Shown here in pieces: positions 1 through 8,768 of a DNA stretch of 64,000 nucleotides (positions within the stretch are counted from its first letter, which is position 1; every line of letters starts with the position of its first letter). Source of the DNA: Bacillus fungorum (GTDB lineage: Bacteria; Bacillota; Bacilli; Bacillales; Bacillaceae_G); NCBI RefSeq assembly GCF_002746455.1, contig NZ_NWUW01000015.1, positions 58,679-122,678 of the forward strand. The letters are read 5' to 3'. The notes below the pieces were generated by a model. That model did no database searches, was not told the origin of the DNA, and saw only the letters and a list, made by a program, of their open reading frames with translations. The position numbers were made by a program, and so were the translations under genes.

Positions 1-149
1 ATTCTAATTTATTTTTATACAGTAATCTTACATATATTTATTAAGGTAAATAGCCTAATTTATATCCCGAAAACAAATTCAAGAATATTCCAACTGGTCA
101 CTATATATATTTCTAATAACATAATCTGAATAGGAGGAGTTCGTTCATA

Positions 150-1076
150 ATGGAATATAGATTATTAGGTAACACGGGATTAATAGTTTCAGAGATAGGA
201 TTTGGTTCTTGGGCAATTGGTGGAGATGAATGGGGAGTAGTAAAAGATAATGAATCCATTGATGCAATCAATAAAGCGATTGACCTAGGGGTTAATTTTA
301 TTGACACTGCTGATGTTTATGGAATAGGTCATAGTGAAACACTCGTTGCAAAAGCTATACATAAACGTAGGCAGGATATTATCCTTTCTACAAAAGGTGG
401 ATTAATTGGTCATCATTATGACCCGAATCAACCAGCCGTTTATGGAGATCCTCAAAAGATCATTGATGCGTTTGATGCTAGTTTACTACGGCTTAAAACT
501 GATTATATAGATGTGTACTTTTGTCATATTTGGTGGGATAAACCTGAAGAAACAGAAGCCTTTCTACAAGCTTTCCAAACCTTAAAAAAATCTGGAAAAG
601 TGAGAGCAGTTGGCGTTTCTACTAATGATTTAGATTATATTAAACATTTTAATCAGAATGATGATTTAGATGTTGTGCAATTCGATTATAGTATTTTAAA
701 TAAAGAACCTGAAAAAGACATCCTTCCTTATATTGAAAAACATAATTTAGGTGCTGTGATAAGAGGTCCACTTAAAATGGGAATTTTAACTGGGAAATTT
801 AATCATGAAACTCAATTTCCAGACGATGATTTAAGAAAAGATTGGCCAAAAGAAAAGTGGTTTAAAGATAGCTTAAACAAAGTAGAGAAATTAGGTTCAC
901 TTGTACGATCAAATCGAAGTCTAGCGCAAATCGCCTTACGTTATGTTTTAAGTCACCCAGCTGTTTCAGTTGCTATTCCTGGTGCAAAAAATTCTACTCA
1001 GGTTGAAGAAAATTCTTCACACTTAACTCGTCCATTATTATTAAATAATGAAATTGAATTCATTAAAAAACTTTGA
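150..1076 (+). CDS. Aldo/keto reductase
   Basis: This is a 308-residue cytosolic NADPH-dependent oxidoreductase of the aldo/keto reductase superfamily with the usual single TIM-barrel length. The classical tetrad is visible: Asp52 in NFIDTADVYG, Tyr57, Lys82 in STKGG and His126 in YFCHIWW. The C-terminal cofactor-binding segment SVAIPGAKNSTQVEEN is also present. A GGAGG-type ribosome-binding site lies just before the ATG. It stands alone, with no gene within about 480 bases downstream. The carbonyl substrate cannot be deduced. Confidence 0.93.
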   Translation: MEYRLLGNTGLIVSEIGFGSWAIGGDEWGVVKDNESIDAINKAIDLGVNFIDTADVYGIGHSETLVAKAIHKRRQDIILSTKGGLIGHHYDPNQPAVYGDPQKIIDAFDASLLRLKTDYIDVYFCHIWWDKPEETEAFLQAFQTLKKSGKVRAVGVSTNDLDYIKHFNQNDDLDVVQFDYSILNKEPEKDILPYIEKHNLGAVIRGPLKMGILTGKFNHETQFPDDDLRKDWPKEKWFKDSLNKVEKLGSLVRSNRSLAQIALRYVLSHPAVSVAIPGAKNSTQVEENSSHLTRPLLLNNEIEFIKKL

Positions 1077-1562
1077 TCGAATACTTATTCTTCCATAAAA
1101 AATTACGCTGATTTTACTACCAAATCCATACTACTACTTCTTCTCCACTAGAACATATCTTTAACACTTCCACCTTATTTTTTTATCTTTTCCCAACAAT
1201 ATCTACAGTTTATAAGGTAGTTGAGCCTTTATATTCAACTACCTTATAATAGTTCTACATTATATTAAAATATCTACTACACTAGTTGAATACATGTTAG
1301 GACAACATATAAATTAAATAAACAATTAATTCAGATATATTTTTTAGAAACTTCATTATCTCGCAATTACTTTTTTTAAAATAAATCAAAAAATTTTTCT
1401 TTACTTTAAATTCCATAGTTCATATAATCTTCTATGGAATTACATTTTTTTCTAAATAGCTCCTCATTTCTAAGTATTCAAAAGGGCAATTACAAATTAT
1501 TATACCTTTATGTTTAACCAAGTAAAATAAAAATCCAGTTTTTCACAGGGAGAAGTGACTGC
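1077..1562. other. Intergenic region with one hairpin
   Basis: No gene is seen. A perfect 14-bp inverted repeat at 1211-1248 (arms TATAAGGTAGTTGA and its complement, 10-nt loop) may be a factor-independent terminator for the reductase, although no strong T-run follows. The rest is AT-rich and should contain the promoter of the decarboxylase gene. Confidence 0.5.
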
Positions 1563-3215
1563 ATGCAAGATATTTTAAAGCTATTTCCGAGCGTTGATGG
1601 AAATGAAGAAAAACAACAACTTTTATTAGAATCTATGCAGAAAATAATTAGAAATCTTGACCGATTAAAAAATGAAGAGCGAGCTACTTTAGGTAAATGT
1701 GAGGAAAAATCAGAAGGATACTATAATAGCTTAATTCACCAAAGTCATATACCACTAGATGGAATCACTATGTCTGAGGTTATAGAAGAGCTAAACCAAT
1801 TTATGAATGGCCATCCTTATCCAAATAAATACTACTTGTCTAACGCTGTACCACTACCAAGTATTCCATCACTATTGGGTATACTAACCATGGCACTTTT
1901 AAATGGTAATGGCGTTTGGGATGTTTATGGCCCAGGGGCAGCAGAGGCAGAAGTAAAAGTTGTATCCATGCTTTCAAAACTGATTGGTTATAATCCGCAT
2001 AATAGCGGTGGTTATACAACATGGGGTGGACAAGGTTGTGTATTTTCAAGCTTACGTTTAGCAATTTCTAAACAATTCCCATTAGCAAAAGAATATGGTG
2101 CTCCACAAAATGTATATTGCTTTGCTTCTGAGAATGCACACTATAGTTTATTAAAGTCAGCTGAAGCAACTGGCATTGGATCAAATCACTTAATTAAAGT
2201 GAAAACTGATCCTTATTCAAATTCTATGGATATAGATGATTTAGAGGCAAAGATGATACAAGTTATTAATAATGGTGGTATCCCCCTTTATATTCTAGCT
2301 ACTATGGGGTCAACAGATACTTTTACCATTGATGATATAAAAAAAATTAAAGAGAGCGCTGAAGCAATACAAAAAAAATATAAATTAAAACCTATTTATA
2401 TCCATGCGGATTCTGCAATGGGTGGATTCTATAGTTTCTTTAATAATTATAATTTCGAAGAAAATCCACTTTCATTTGAACCTAACTTAAAAAATGCTTT
2501 ACTATACGTACAAGATAAAATGCAATACATGGCACTTGCTGATAGTGTATGTTTTGATTTTCATAAATTAGGACAAACACCTTATGCTTCAAGTATTTTA
2601 ATCGTAAAAAATCATACTGATTTACAGCTGATGGACATTGAACAAGATGACACACCTTACCTTGGTAATAGGTCATATGGAAGTTATCATACAGGCTATA
2701 CCTTAGAATGTTCGCGATCTGGTAGTGCTATTCCAATGTATATCAATCTATTAGCCTTTGGAATTGAAGGATATCAAAAATTATTAGCAAATTATATTCG
2801 TGTAAATCTATTATTTAGAGAGAAGTTGCGCAAGGCCCTCCCTCAAGTTGCAATCACAAATGATTTTACATATGGACCAATTACAACTTTTCGGTTCTAT
2901 ATGAATGGAGATGGCCAAGAGAATTGGGAAAAAGAACGAATAGGTCTTGCAACAAAAGAAGAAATTGAGGATACAAATCGGTTAAATATAGAACTATTTA
3001 ATTATCTAGGAAAAAATCGTGATCAAATATTTTTAGGCGATACAACTCGTTCATGTGTAGTAGACGCAATAAACAGTTGTGATAGAAATCCGATTTCTAC
3101 ATTAAAATTCTTTTCTATTTCCCCATATACAACTGTTGAATGTTTAGATGAGGTCGTAGCATTTCTTTATGAATATATTTCGATTGCTACTAAACAGATT
3201 TATTCATATGTTTAA
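1563..3215 (+). CDS. Group II pyridoxal-phosphate amino acid decarboxylase
   Basis: This 550-residue PLP enzyme belongs to the glutamate/aromatic-amino-acid decarboxylase superfamily, which releases CO2 from an amino acid to give an amine. Visible signatures are His193 in SENAHYS (ring stacking), Asp283 in HADSAMGG (pyridine-N contact) and the PLP lysine Lys335 in FDFHKLGQTPY. It is longer than the 480-residue eukaryotic-type enzymes and nearer in size to bacterial tyrosine decarboxylases, so an aromatic substrate is possible but not proven. GGGAGAAGTG precedes the ATG. The next gene, about 108 bases downstream on the same strand, is an N-acetyltransferase, suggesting that an amine is made and then acylated. 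Confidence 0.88.
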   Translation: MQDILKLFPSVDGNEEKQQLLLESMQKIIRNLDRLKNEERATLGKCEEKSEGYYNSLIHQSHIPLDGITMSEVIEELNQFMNGHPYPNKYYLSNAVPLPSIPSLLGILTMALLNGNGVWDVYGPGAAEAEVKVVSMLSKLIGYNPHNSGGYTTWGGQGCVFSSLRLAISKQFPLAKEYGAPQNVYCFASENAHYSLLKSAEATGIGSNHLIKVKTDPYSNSMDIDDLEAKMIQVINNGGIPLYILATMGSTDTFTIDDIKKIKESAEAIQKKYKLKPIYIHADSAMGGFYSFFNNYNFEENPLSFEPNLKNALLYVQDKMQYMALADSVCFDFHKLGQTPYASSILIVKNHTDLQLMDIEQDDTPYLGNRSYGSYHTGYTLECSRSGSAIPMYINLLAFGIEGYQKLLANYIRVNLLFREKLRKALPQVAITNDFTYGPITTFRFYMNGDGQENWEKERIGLATKEEIEDTNRLNIELFNYLGKNRDQIFLGDTTRSCVVDAINSCDRNPISTLKFFSISPYTTVECLDEVVAFLYEYISIATKQIYSYV

Positions 3216-3323
3216 TAATCATATTTGTTAGCGTTTTAATAGTTAAAATTAACTTAACTAAATTAAATAAAATTTTTAATCCTTTTAATTACTATTAACT
3301 ATATCAGGAAAGAGGAAAAACAT

Positions 3324-3968
3324 ATGAATATAGAGCTACTTGATACACACCACGTGAAAGACGCAGCACATTTACTTGCACATTCTTTTGTGAATAACGA
3401 ACCTCTTGTAAGCAGTTTACAAATTCCTTTTGCTCCTTTTCACAAAATGTGCGAAGAAATGATAAAACAAGCTGTATCTCAAGCTATGTCATTTGTAGCA
3501 ATAGAAAATTTTCAAATTGTTGGAGTTCTTTTAACAAAAAAAGTAACCCAGCCACTAATAGATACAGAGAAAGCGATTGAACTATGCCCGCAAATGGAAC
3601 CTATTTTTCAACTTTTAGATACATTAGAGACAGAATCTATTGAGTTTTCTCATTTAGATAAAGAAAAATTGGTCTATCTAGATATGGGCGCTTGTCATCC
3701 AGATTGGATGGGAAGTGGTATAGTCACTACCCTTCTTTCACATGCTATTCAAGAAATAAGTAAAAGAGATTATGATTTTATTGCTGCTTGTACAAATAAA
3801 ATTTCCCAAAAAATTCTTAAAAAACTGTATACGACCTTTGAAATGAATGAAATAGTGTATAGTAAATTTCTTTATAAGGAAGCATATCCATTTGCTAATA
3901 CAACAGCTTCCTTAGCAGCCCAATTACTTTATATACCTCAATCTCAATTTGTCATCGAGGCCATATAA
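3324..3968 (+). CDS. GNAT family N-acetyltransferase, possible amine acetyltransferase
   Basis: This 214-residue GNAT protein has an acetyl-CoA pyrophosphate-binding motif A around HPDWMGSGIVTTLL (the Q/RxxGxG loop). Motif A is preceded by a YLDMGACHP strand, and the overall arrangement resembles arylalkylamine N-acetyltransferases. The start is supported by GGAAAGAGG upstream. It follows the PLP decarboxylase in the same direction and is closed by a strong hairpin, so the two probably form one transcription unit. A joint pathway from amino acid to amine to N-acetyl amine is my inference. The substrate is unknown. Confidence 0.8.
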   Translation: MNIELLDTHHVKDAAHLLAHSFVNNEPLVSSLQIPFAPFHKMCEEMIKQAVSQAMSFVAIENFQIVGVLLTKKVTQPLIDTEKAIELCPQMEPIFQLLDTLETESIEFSHLDKEKLVYLDMGACHPDWMGSGIVTTLLSHAIQEISKRDYDFIAACTNKISQKILKKLYTTFEMNEIVYSKFLYKEAYPFANTTASLAAQLLYIPQSQFVIEAI

Positions 3969-3976
3969 ATTTGTGA

Positions 3977-4012
3977 AGAAGACTAGCTGTACTTGAGTCC
4001 AGCTAGTCTTCT
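3977..4012 (+). terminator. Hairpin terminator after acetyltransferase
   Basis: Perfect 13-bp stem (left arm AGAAGACTAGCTG region, right arm 4000-4012) with a 10-nt loop, starting eight bases after the stop codon. The tail is only moderately T-rich. Confidence 0.7.
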
Positions 4013-4661
4013 ATATAGAGTGCATTAGTAATAGATATTCAAGTGAACATAGATGACACCTTTCACACTTTAACTTCTTCGAATTCAATAGCCACTTTCT
4101 CAGCATGCCTTATTTCTCTGCTTAGCCTACCTCAAGATCCCCTTCTATTTATTTCAACATGCTTTAATTTTATACGCTCCATTATTTCATCTATACAAGT
4201 AACTTAGACACTTCTCCCTATTTAATTACTAATCTTTTACTTTTAAGTAACGATTAATACACATCTTCCCACTCTTAAATACTTTAAAATTTATTACCTA
4301 ATAACCCCTTAGCATTCCCTGTAATTCTTACATTTCTCTTTCATTTTGTTTATGTATTCATTCATCCCCCATATCCTATATTTACCTAATCTTCCCCAAA
4401 GAATCCAATGTAAAACTCATGATAAAAGAAAACAACCGTATCATATGTAGATTATTTAAGAAAAAAGAGTGAGAATTACTGGGTTCCCCTTTCTTTTGAT
4501 TTTTTTTAGAAGCTCTTTAAAGTCTAATTCTATTACATTCCTACTAGGTAACATGTCTACTAATCATTAACAATTTGTATAGCTATATAAAGACTCTACT
4601 AATTCATTAAAGGAATCTCCTTCCCCCTATCGAATTATTATAGAGGAAAGGAGAGGATTAC
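4013..4661. other. Long AT-rich intergenic region
   Basis: About 650 bases without a convincing gene on either strand. Many short stops interrupt every frame and I recognise no gene remnant. The last part should hold the promoter of the small gene at 4662, whose ribosome-binding site GGAAAGGAGAGG is clear. Confidence 0.5.
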
Positions 4662-4928
4662 ATGGAAATTCTAGGATTAGATCCTCGCGCATTAGCCACC
4701 TTAGGTGCACTTGAATACACCAATCGTCGCAATAAATTAATTGAAGACTCGGGGAATAACATATACGAGTGTCAAGAAATAAAAGAAATACTTCAATCAC
4801 TCTCTAAAGATAAGCAGATTGAAGTTCTTGAGAATCAAGCTTACTTTGAAGCTGTGGCAAAGATGATTGAACAAAACAATTTAATTCTTTTAGAACAGAT
4901 GAAAGCTCTACAGCTAATTCAGAAATAA
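4662..4928 (+). CDS. Small hypothetical protein (88 aa)
   Basis: I do not recognise this 88-residue protein. It has no signal peptide or membrane segment. The N-terminus MEILGLDPRALATLGALEY is mildly hydrophobic and the rest is predicted helical and charged, rich in Glu, Lys, Gln and Leu, suggesting a small helical bundle or coiled coil. A very strong ribosome-binding site (GGAAAGGAGAGG) and a downstream hairpin with a T-run support a real, independently transcribed gene. Confidence 0.75.
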   Translation: MEILGLDPRALATLGALEYTNRRNKLIEDSGNNIYECQEIKEILQSLSKDKQIEVLENQAYFEAVAKMIEQNNLILLEQMKALQLIQK

Positions 4929-4990
4929 TAAACTTATGATTGATTAATTCTACATATGATTCCATAAATAATGTATCTTTATTTATACCA

Positions 4991-5249
4991 TCAGCCTCTG
5001 TTTTTTACAGGGGCTTTTATTATGCGTTGATTCATATTTTGAATTTGAATTGTTTCTTTCACATGTATAAATAGATTTTCTAATAATCCTGGTGTAGACT
5101 CTAGTTCCTGCTTTTCAATTCCCTCTGTTATGGCACCAATAAATTCCAATAGCACTTTTGCACCTAGTAGCTACGTATTGATTTTATCCAAATCTAATTA
5201 ACATATCGTTTGATTATCGGTAGCAAGATCAAAAATGCCCCCTACTCTC
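4991..5249 (-). pseudogene. Decayed small gene with two in-frame stops
   Basis: Read on the minus strand from about 5249, one frame gives a protein-like sequence beginning GIFDLATDNQTIC, then a stop, LDLDKINT, a second stop, then LLGAKVLLEFIGAITEGIE and a helical tail ending at a stop at 4991. A good ribosome-binding site (AAGGAGG at about 5264) stands at the expected place, but no ATG/GTG/TTG remains in frame. I read this as a small gene inactivated by two nonsense mutations and loss of its start. I do not recognise the family. Confidence 0.5.
4993..5018 (+). terminator. Terminator after the 88-aa gene
   Basis: Eight-bp stem (AGCCTCTG / CAGGGGCT with one G-U pair) around TTTTTTA, followed by TTTTATTAT, about 65 bases after the stop at 4928. 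Confidence 0.65.
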
Positions 5250-5335
5250 AGAAAGAAACCTCCTTTTTCTTTTAGTTATTTGCGTATCCCGAATATAACA
5301 GCACGGAATTTATATATCCGCATTTTGGTGTACTT

Positions 5336-5890
5336 TTATTTGAAATGCAAATACCAATACATTGCAACTTCATCGCTTTCTTCATGTATCCCTTTATAAA
5401 CTAAAAAATCGAACCCACCTATTACAAACCCACATTTTTCATAGAATTTACATGCTGCTACATTATTATTTTGTGTTTCAAGCATTATACCTGGCATATT
5501 GCTTTTTTTCGCCCACTGCGTTGCTTGCTCAATTAACCTTCTACCAACTCCAAGTAAACGATATTTTTTATCCACCTTTATATCTTCTATGTAAGCATAG
5601 TGATTCCAATTCTTTTTCAATACCATTACTCCTATAATTTGGTCATGTAAAATTGCTATGTAAATTACTTGATCAGGATTATTTATATATTCAGTGTACG
5701 CTATTTCATCATCATATTGATCTTGTAAATAACTTTTCTCATAAATTGGAACGTCTTCTACTGTATATTCTATTTGCTTATTTACTTTTGAAAGAGAAAG
5801 AATTAGCCGAGAGTTCACTATGAAACTATCATCAATCTCCGGTAAATTGTCTAAATCATTTACTTCTAATTCTCTAATTAAAAGGTTCAT
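5336..5890 (-). CDS. satA: Streptothricin N-acetyltransferase SatA
   Basis: This GNAT enzyme strongly resembles SatA of B. subtilis and B. anthracis, which detoxifies streptothricin by acetylating its lysine side chain with acetyl-CoA. Motif A lies at about residues 100-120 (YIEDIKVDKKYRLLGVGRRL) and motif B at about 142-155 (NNVAACKFYEKCGF). I start it at the ATG at 5890 (184 aa), because AAAGGAG lies eight bases upstream and this matches the family N-terminus MN-IREL. An ATG at 5923 would add eleven residues. It is monocistronic. The neighbouring asparagine-synthetase remnant is terminated upstream. Confidence 0.88.
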   Translation of the reverse strand: MNLLIRELEVNDLDNLPEIDDSFIVNSRLILSLSKVNKQIEYTVEDVPIYEKSYLQDQYDDEIAYTEYINNPDQVIYIAILHDQIIGVMVLKKNWNHYAYIEDIKVDKKYRLLGVGRRLIEQATQWAKKSNMPGIMLETQNNNVAACKFYEKCGFVIGGFDFLVYKGIHEESDEVAMYWYLHFK

Positions 5891-6005
5891 GGTATTCTCC
5901 TTTACTGGGTACTTCCACTTCATATTATTTCCCCCAATTCTTTCTAGTTCCTTATTTGATTCTAATTTACTAACTGATTAACGTTATGGCAAATAAAAAT
6001 AATAA

Positions 6006-6056
6006 AACCGCATCTCCAATTGTTAGATAACTATCTAATACATTGGAGGTGCGGTT
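6006..6056 (-). terminator. Long hairpin terminator
   Basis: A 15-bp outer stem (6006-6020 with 6042-6056, one G-U pair) plus an inner TTAGATA/TATCTAA stem. On the minus strand it is followed by TTTTATTATTTTTATTTG. It lies downstream of the asparagine-synthetase fragment. Confidence 0.75.
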
Positions 6057-6105
6057 CACTTAGGTCATTAATGTTTCAGCTATTCTCTTTATTTGAAAAT
6101 TACAT

Positions 6106-6615
6106 CTACCATACTAATTTAATATTATATTCCTGAAGCCAACCATTAACTTGAAGTAAATAATCTATTATACCTCTTGCATCATTACCAGAAATTACTT
6201 TGTCTTTTCCTTCTGCAATAGCACGAACTCTTTCTATATTAATTAATGGCAAAATAGGTGATTGTGGATCGTTCAACACATGTAACATCCAATCACTAAT
6301 ACCTTGTAGATAAGAGGCATCCTTTGTGCATGGATATGCACTTTTTTTGCGATAACGTACATCCTCTGGAAGTACATTTTCAAAAGCTCGACGTAAAATA
6401 CCTTTTTCAATATTGTCTATGCTTTTCATTTCGAACGGGACATTCCATAAGTATTCTACAAGCCGGTAATCGCAAAATGGAACTCGTACTTCCAAGCCAT
6501 TCATCATACTTGTACGATCTTTTCGTTCTAACATAAATGGCAAGAAACGTGTAATGTTCCCTTTTTTCCATGCGTTTCGAAAAAAGGGCTTTTTGACTCG
6601 TCTATTTTTTTCACA
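6106..6615 (-). pseudogene. Asparagine synthetase (glutamine-hydrolysing), C-terminal fragment
   Basis: The open frame encodes only the last roughly 150 residues of an AsnB/AsnO-type synthetase of about 600 residues. It shows LERKDRTSMMNGLEVRVPFCDYRLVEY, abbreviated here as the RKDR...EVRVPFCDYRLV block, followed by RKKSAYP near the end of the synthetase domain. The glutaminase domain and the ATP-pyrophosphatase SGGxDS loop are absent. The same frame stays open to a stop at 6616-6618 without family-like sequence, so the gene was truncated by deletion or rearrangement. The nearest ATG is at 6543. It is almost certainly non-functional. Confidence 0.85.
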
Positions 6616-6824
6616 TCAATATCCCTGTTTCAATTCACTTTAGATTTATTATACAGAATAAAAATAGCTACTTTTAAAAAGAGTCACATTTTATTTTAAA
6701 TGTAATAAAATACAAATCTCATACATCGCTGTATTTTCGTTCATTGAGTTCATTTGTTTTGTTAAACGTTAACCCCGATTGAAACTGAGCCTTTCAAATT
6801 ATTAAGTATTAAAAAACACAATAA

Positions 6825-6855
6825 AAAAGAGTGCTATAAAGATATGCACTCTTTT
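6825..6855 (-). terminator. Terminator after Cys/Arg-rich gene
   Basis: Ten-bp stem AAAAGAGTGC / GCACTCTTTT with an 11-nt loop. On the minus strand it ends in TTTTTTATTG. Confidence 0.75.
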
Positions 6856-6863
6856 AAAACACT

Positions 6864-7046
6864 TTACCAATCTCGACAATCATCATGATTACGTCTACGA
6901 CGACACTCATCACAATCGCATTCACGTTTACAATGACAGTCGTTAAAATCTTTTCTTCTGCGTCTACGACCGCAACCACAAAATACCAAATCATCCCAAA
7001 ATCTATTACAATCTCGAGAATGTTCAAAATTATTATTCCATCCCAT
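6864..7046 (-). CDS. Small Cys-, Arg- and Asp-rich protein (60 aa)
   Basis: This 60-residue protein has eight cysteines, mostly in CxC or CxxC spacing (CGCG, CHC, CDCDEC), and two blocks of consecutive arginines. There is no signal peptide. GGAGGG lies before the ATG and a terminator follows at once, so it is a real monocistronic gene. The composition would fit a spore coat or exosporium structural protein or a metal-binding protein. The nearby exosporium-like gene at 7676 makes the spore-surface idea attractive, but no family was recognised. Confidence 0.75.
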   Translation of the reverse strand: MGWNNNFEHSRDCNRFWDDLVFCGCGRRRRRKDFNDCHCKRECDCDECRRRRNHDDCRDW

Positions 7047-7600
7047 AGATATGATTCCCTCCTTTAAAAATAGAATTCATCATATTCTATGAAAAAAAGG
7101 TGAAAACAGCTTGTTTACTAGTCTATATTTTTTGTTTTAAGCTAATAGTATTTCAATTTGCAAGTCTATCTCACCCCTTATCTTGCCTTAACAACAAACA
7201 AGACGTCAAGCAAATCATGGCAGCATCAGCGATAATTGATATTGGTCTTATCATTCGGCATCCTATTTCTTAAATAAAATAGAATCAATAATTATTAAAA
7301 TTACCCAAGTTATTCCAAGAAATACTGCAATTATTGGCATCAATCAGAAGTAGTGATACCATTTACGCACTATAGCTGAATATATAAATGTAATTAGTCT
7401 TTTCGTCCTTTTTGCGGATTCTTACCGTCCATGCCCGTTCTCCAGTAACGTTTTAATAAAGGGGTCTATGTTGACTGTTTATCAACGCATAGATACGTTA
7501 TCCCCACACTACTTTTCTTTCAAAGAACTGTATAGGTATAGTCTAATTTCGATTCTGTTTTGAGAAATCCCTAGAAACGTCCCCTTTTTATCGAAAAAAA
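7047..7600. other. Intergenic region with a possible small-gene remnant
   Basis: No intact gene is seen in this stretch of about 550 bases. It holds the ribosome-binding site and promoter of the Cys-rich gene and, at 7263-7370 on the minus strand, the possible broken membrane microprotein listed separately. I saw no other structure. Confidence 0.45.
7263..7370 (-). pseudogene. Possible membrane microprotein with internal stop
   Basis: From a GTG at 7370 the frame reads VRKWYHYF, a TGA, then LMPIIAVFLGITWVILIII (one membrane helix) and DSILFKK before the real stop at 7263. A TGG-to-TGA change in a small single-pass membrane protein would explain it. No strong ribosome-binding site is seen, so this is tentative. 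Confidence 0.3.
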
Positions 7601-7620
7601 GACCTGCATTTATGCAGGTC
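7601..7620 (-). terminator. Terminator of the C1q-like gene
   Basis: Eight-bp stem GACCTGCA / TGCAGGTC with a 4-nt loop. On the minus strand it is followed by TTTTTTT. Confidence 0.8.
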
Positions 7621-7675
7621 AAATATAAATTAGGAACTTTACTTAGATAAAATTACTGACGAGATTTCATACTAC

Positions 7676-8272
7676 TTATTCTTGTGGAGACGGGAATCTT
7701 GCAGCTTCAAAATGCGTACTATTTTCTACATTTGAAATAACTCCAGCTACGCTACTTTGTGCAAAAACCTCAACTATATCCCCTGCATTCAATTGAATTA
7801 TCGATGAAACAGCTACAACATTAGCAAAGTTTATTGGACCAAAAAAATCATTATCTATTGCAATTGCCGGATTTCCATTAACTCGAATTTCTACCCGCGC
7901 TCTATAGTTTACGTTTAGATTATTGGGAATGAACGCAACTGTTCCAATAACAGAGTAAACACCTCTTGTCTTTGGTATAAAAATGGATGTTGCAGGGTTA
8001 TATTCATTTGCTAAATCAAATTGTTCATTTTGGAATAAAACTTTAACAAATGTATTTGCTGGCAAATTCTGATTAACTGTACTCACAGCTCTAAAAGCAG
8101 ATGCTCTTACAAGATTGTATCCGTTGTCATCAGAACAACAATTCACTTTTACATTAAACCAAGGCTTTTCCTCATGTTTTTTATCACATTTGTCATAACT
8201 CTTACTGCTTTTATGACAATCATGATATTTCTTTTTGGAATCCTTACAATAATCATCGTAGTAATAAGACAT
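7676..8272 (-). CDS. C1q/TNF-like jelly-roll protein, probable exosporium or spore-surface protein
   Basis: The 198-residue product has a short N-terminal tail rich in Lys, His, Tyr, Cys and Asp. From about residue 50 follows a beta-rich domain with the rhythm of C1q/TNF jelly rolls (GVYSVIGTVAF, RARVEIRVNGNPAIAID, IIQLNAGDIVEVFAQSS). Trimeric jelly rolls of this kind cap the BclA-type filaments of the exosporium in this group, but there is no collagen-like GXX repeat here. There is no signal peptide, as expected for mother-cell-made spore proteins. GGAGG precedes the ATG. Spore location is inferred from family and neighbour only. Confidence 0.7.
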   Translation of the reverse strand: MSYYYDDYCKDSKKKYHDCHKSSKSYDKCDKKHEEKPWFNVKVNCCSDDNGYNLVRASAFRAVSTVNQNLPANTFVKVLFQNEQFDLANEYNPATSIFIPKTRGVYSVIGTVAFIPNNLNVNYRARVEIRVNGNPAIAIDNDFFGPINFANVVAVSSIIQLNAGDIVEVFAQSSVAGVISNVENSTHFEAARFPSPQE

Positions 8273-8411
8273 ACTAGATTCCTCCTTTAAATTTGTTACT
8301 ACATACTATGTAAGATAGATTAGATAAGTTTGGACGAGCTGTTACGATTTTTAATAGAATTAAAAATCTCACCAATGGCAGAACACAACTAAAGTAAACA
8401 ACTGACAAACG

Positions 8412-8501
8412 ATGCCTAGAAGCATAATAACAGTCTTTCTGACATTTTCATTATCTGTGTTTTTAGCCATTATTTTATTTGTGGGATATGGATTAAGTTA
8501 A
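8412..8501 (+). CDS. Possible single-pass membrane microprotein (29 aa)
   Basis: An ATG at 8412 opens a 29-residue frame, MPRSIITVFLTFSLSVFLAI followed by ILFVGYGLS, with one strong membrane helix. A plus-strand terminator at 8588-8619 with no other plus-strand gene before it supports a transcript here. No good ribosome-binding site is visible, which weakens the call. I do not recognise the family. Confidence 0.4.
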   Translation: MPRSIITVFLTFSLSVFLAIILFVGYGLS

Positions 8502-8587
8502 AAAGAAAACCTTTAGGTACCTTTGGATAAAACTCAATATTCTGTCAATAATATAAACAACCCATTTCGAACCATATTCCATGATTG

Positions 8588-8619
8588 GAGCAGTTAGCTT
8601 TTACTAACTGCTCTTTTTT
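8588..8619 (+). terminator. Plus-strand terminator
   Basis: Ten-bp perfect stem GAGCAGTTAG / CTAACTGCTC with a 6-nt loop, followed by TTTTTT. It is the only obvious end signal for the candidate microprotein at 8412. Confidence 0.75.
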
Positions 8620-8658
8620 GGTTTTAAACTAATATAAAATGAAATTTTTACCACCTAG

Positions 8659-8733
8659 CTAATTGTTAAATATTTTACGCTTATACATTATAACGAAATA
8701 GTTATTGTATATTGGTATTTCTAATTTTTTCAT
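8659..8733 (-). CDS. Microprotein, MKKLE family member 2 (24 aa)
   Basis: A 24-residue frame starts MKKLEIPIYNNYFVIMYKRK and is preceded by GGATAGGAGG at ideal distance. It shares its first five residues with the microprotein just upstream at 8769-8888 and begins 35 bases after that gene's stop, so both are probably on one mRNA. It is aromatic and basic (pI clearly high). No modifying or export gene is adjacent. I do not recognise it. Confidence 0.55.
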   Translation of the reverse strand: MKKLEIPIYNNYFVIMYKRKIFNN

Positions 8734-8768
8734 TTTTCTTCCCTCCTATCCTCTTTATTGAAGAACGT

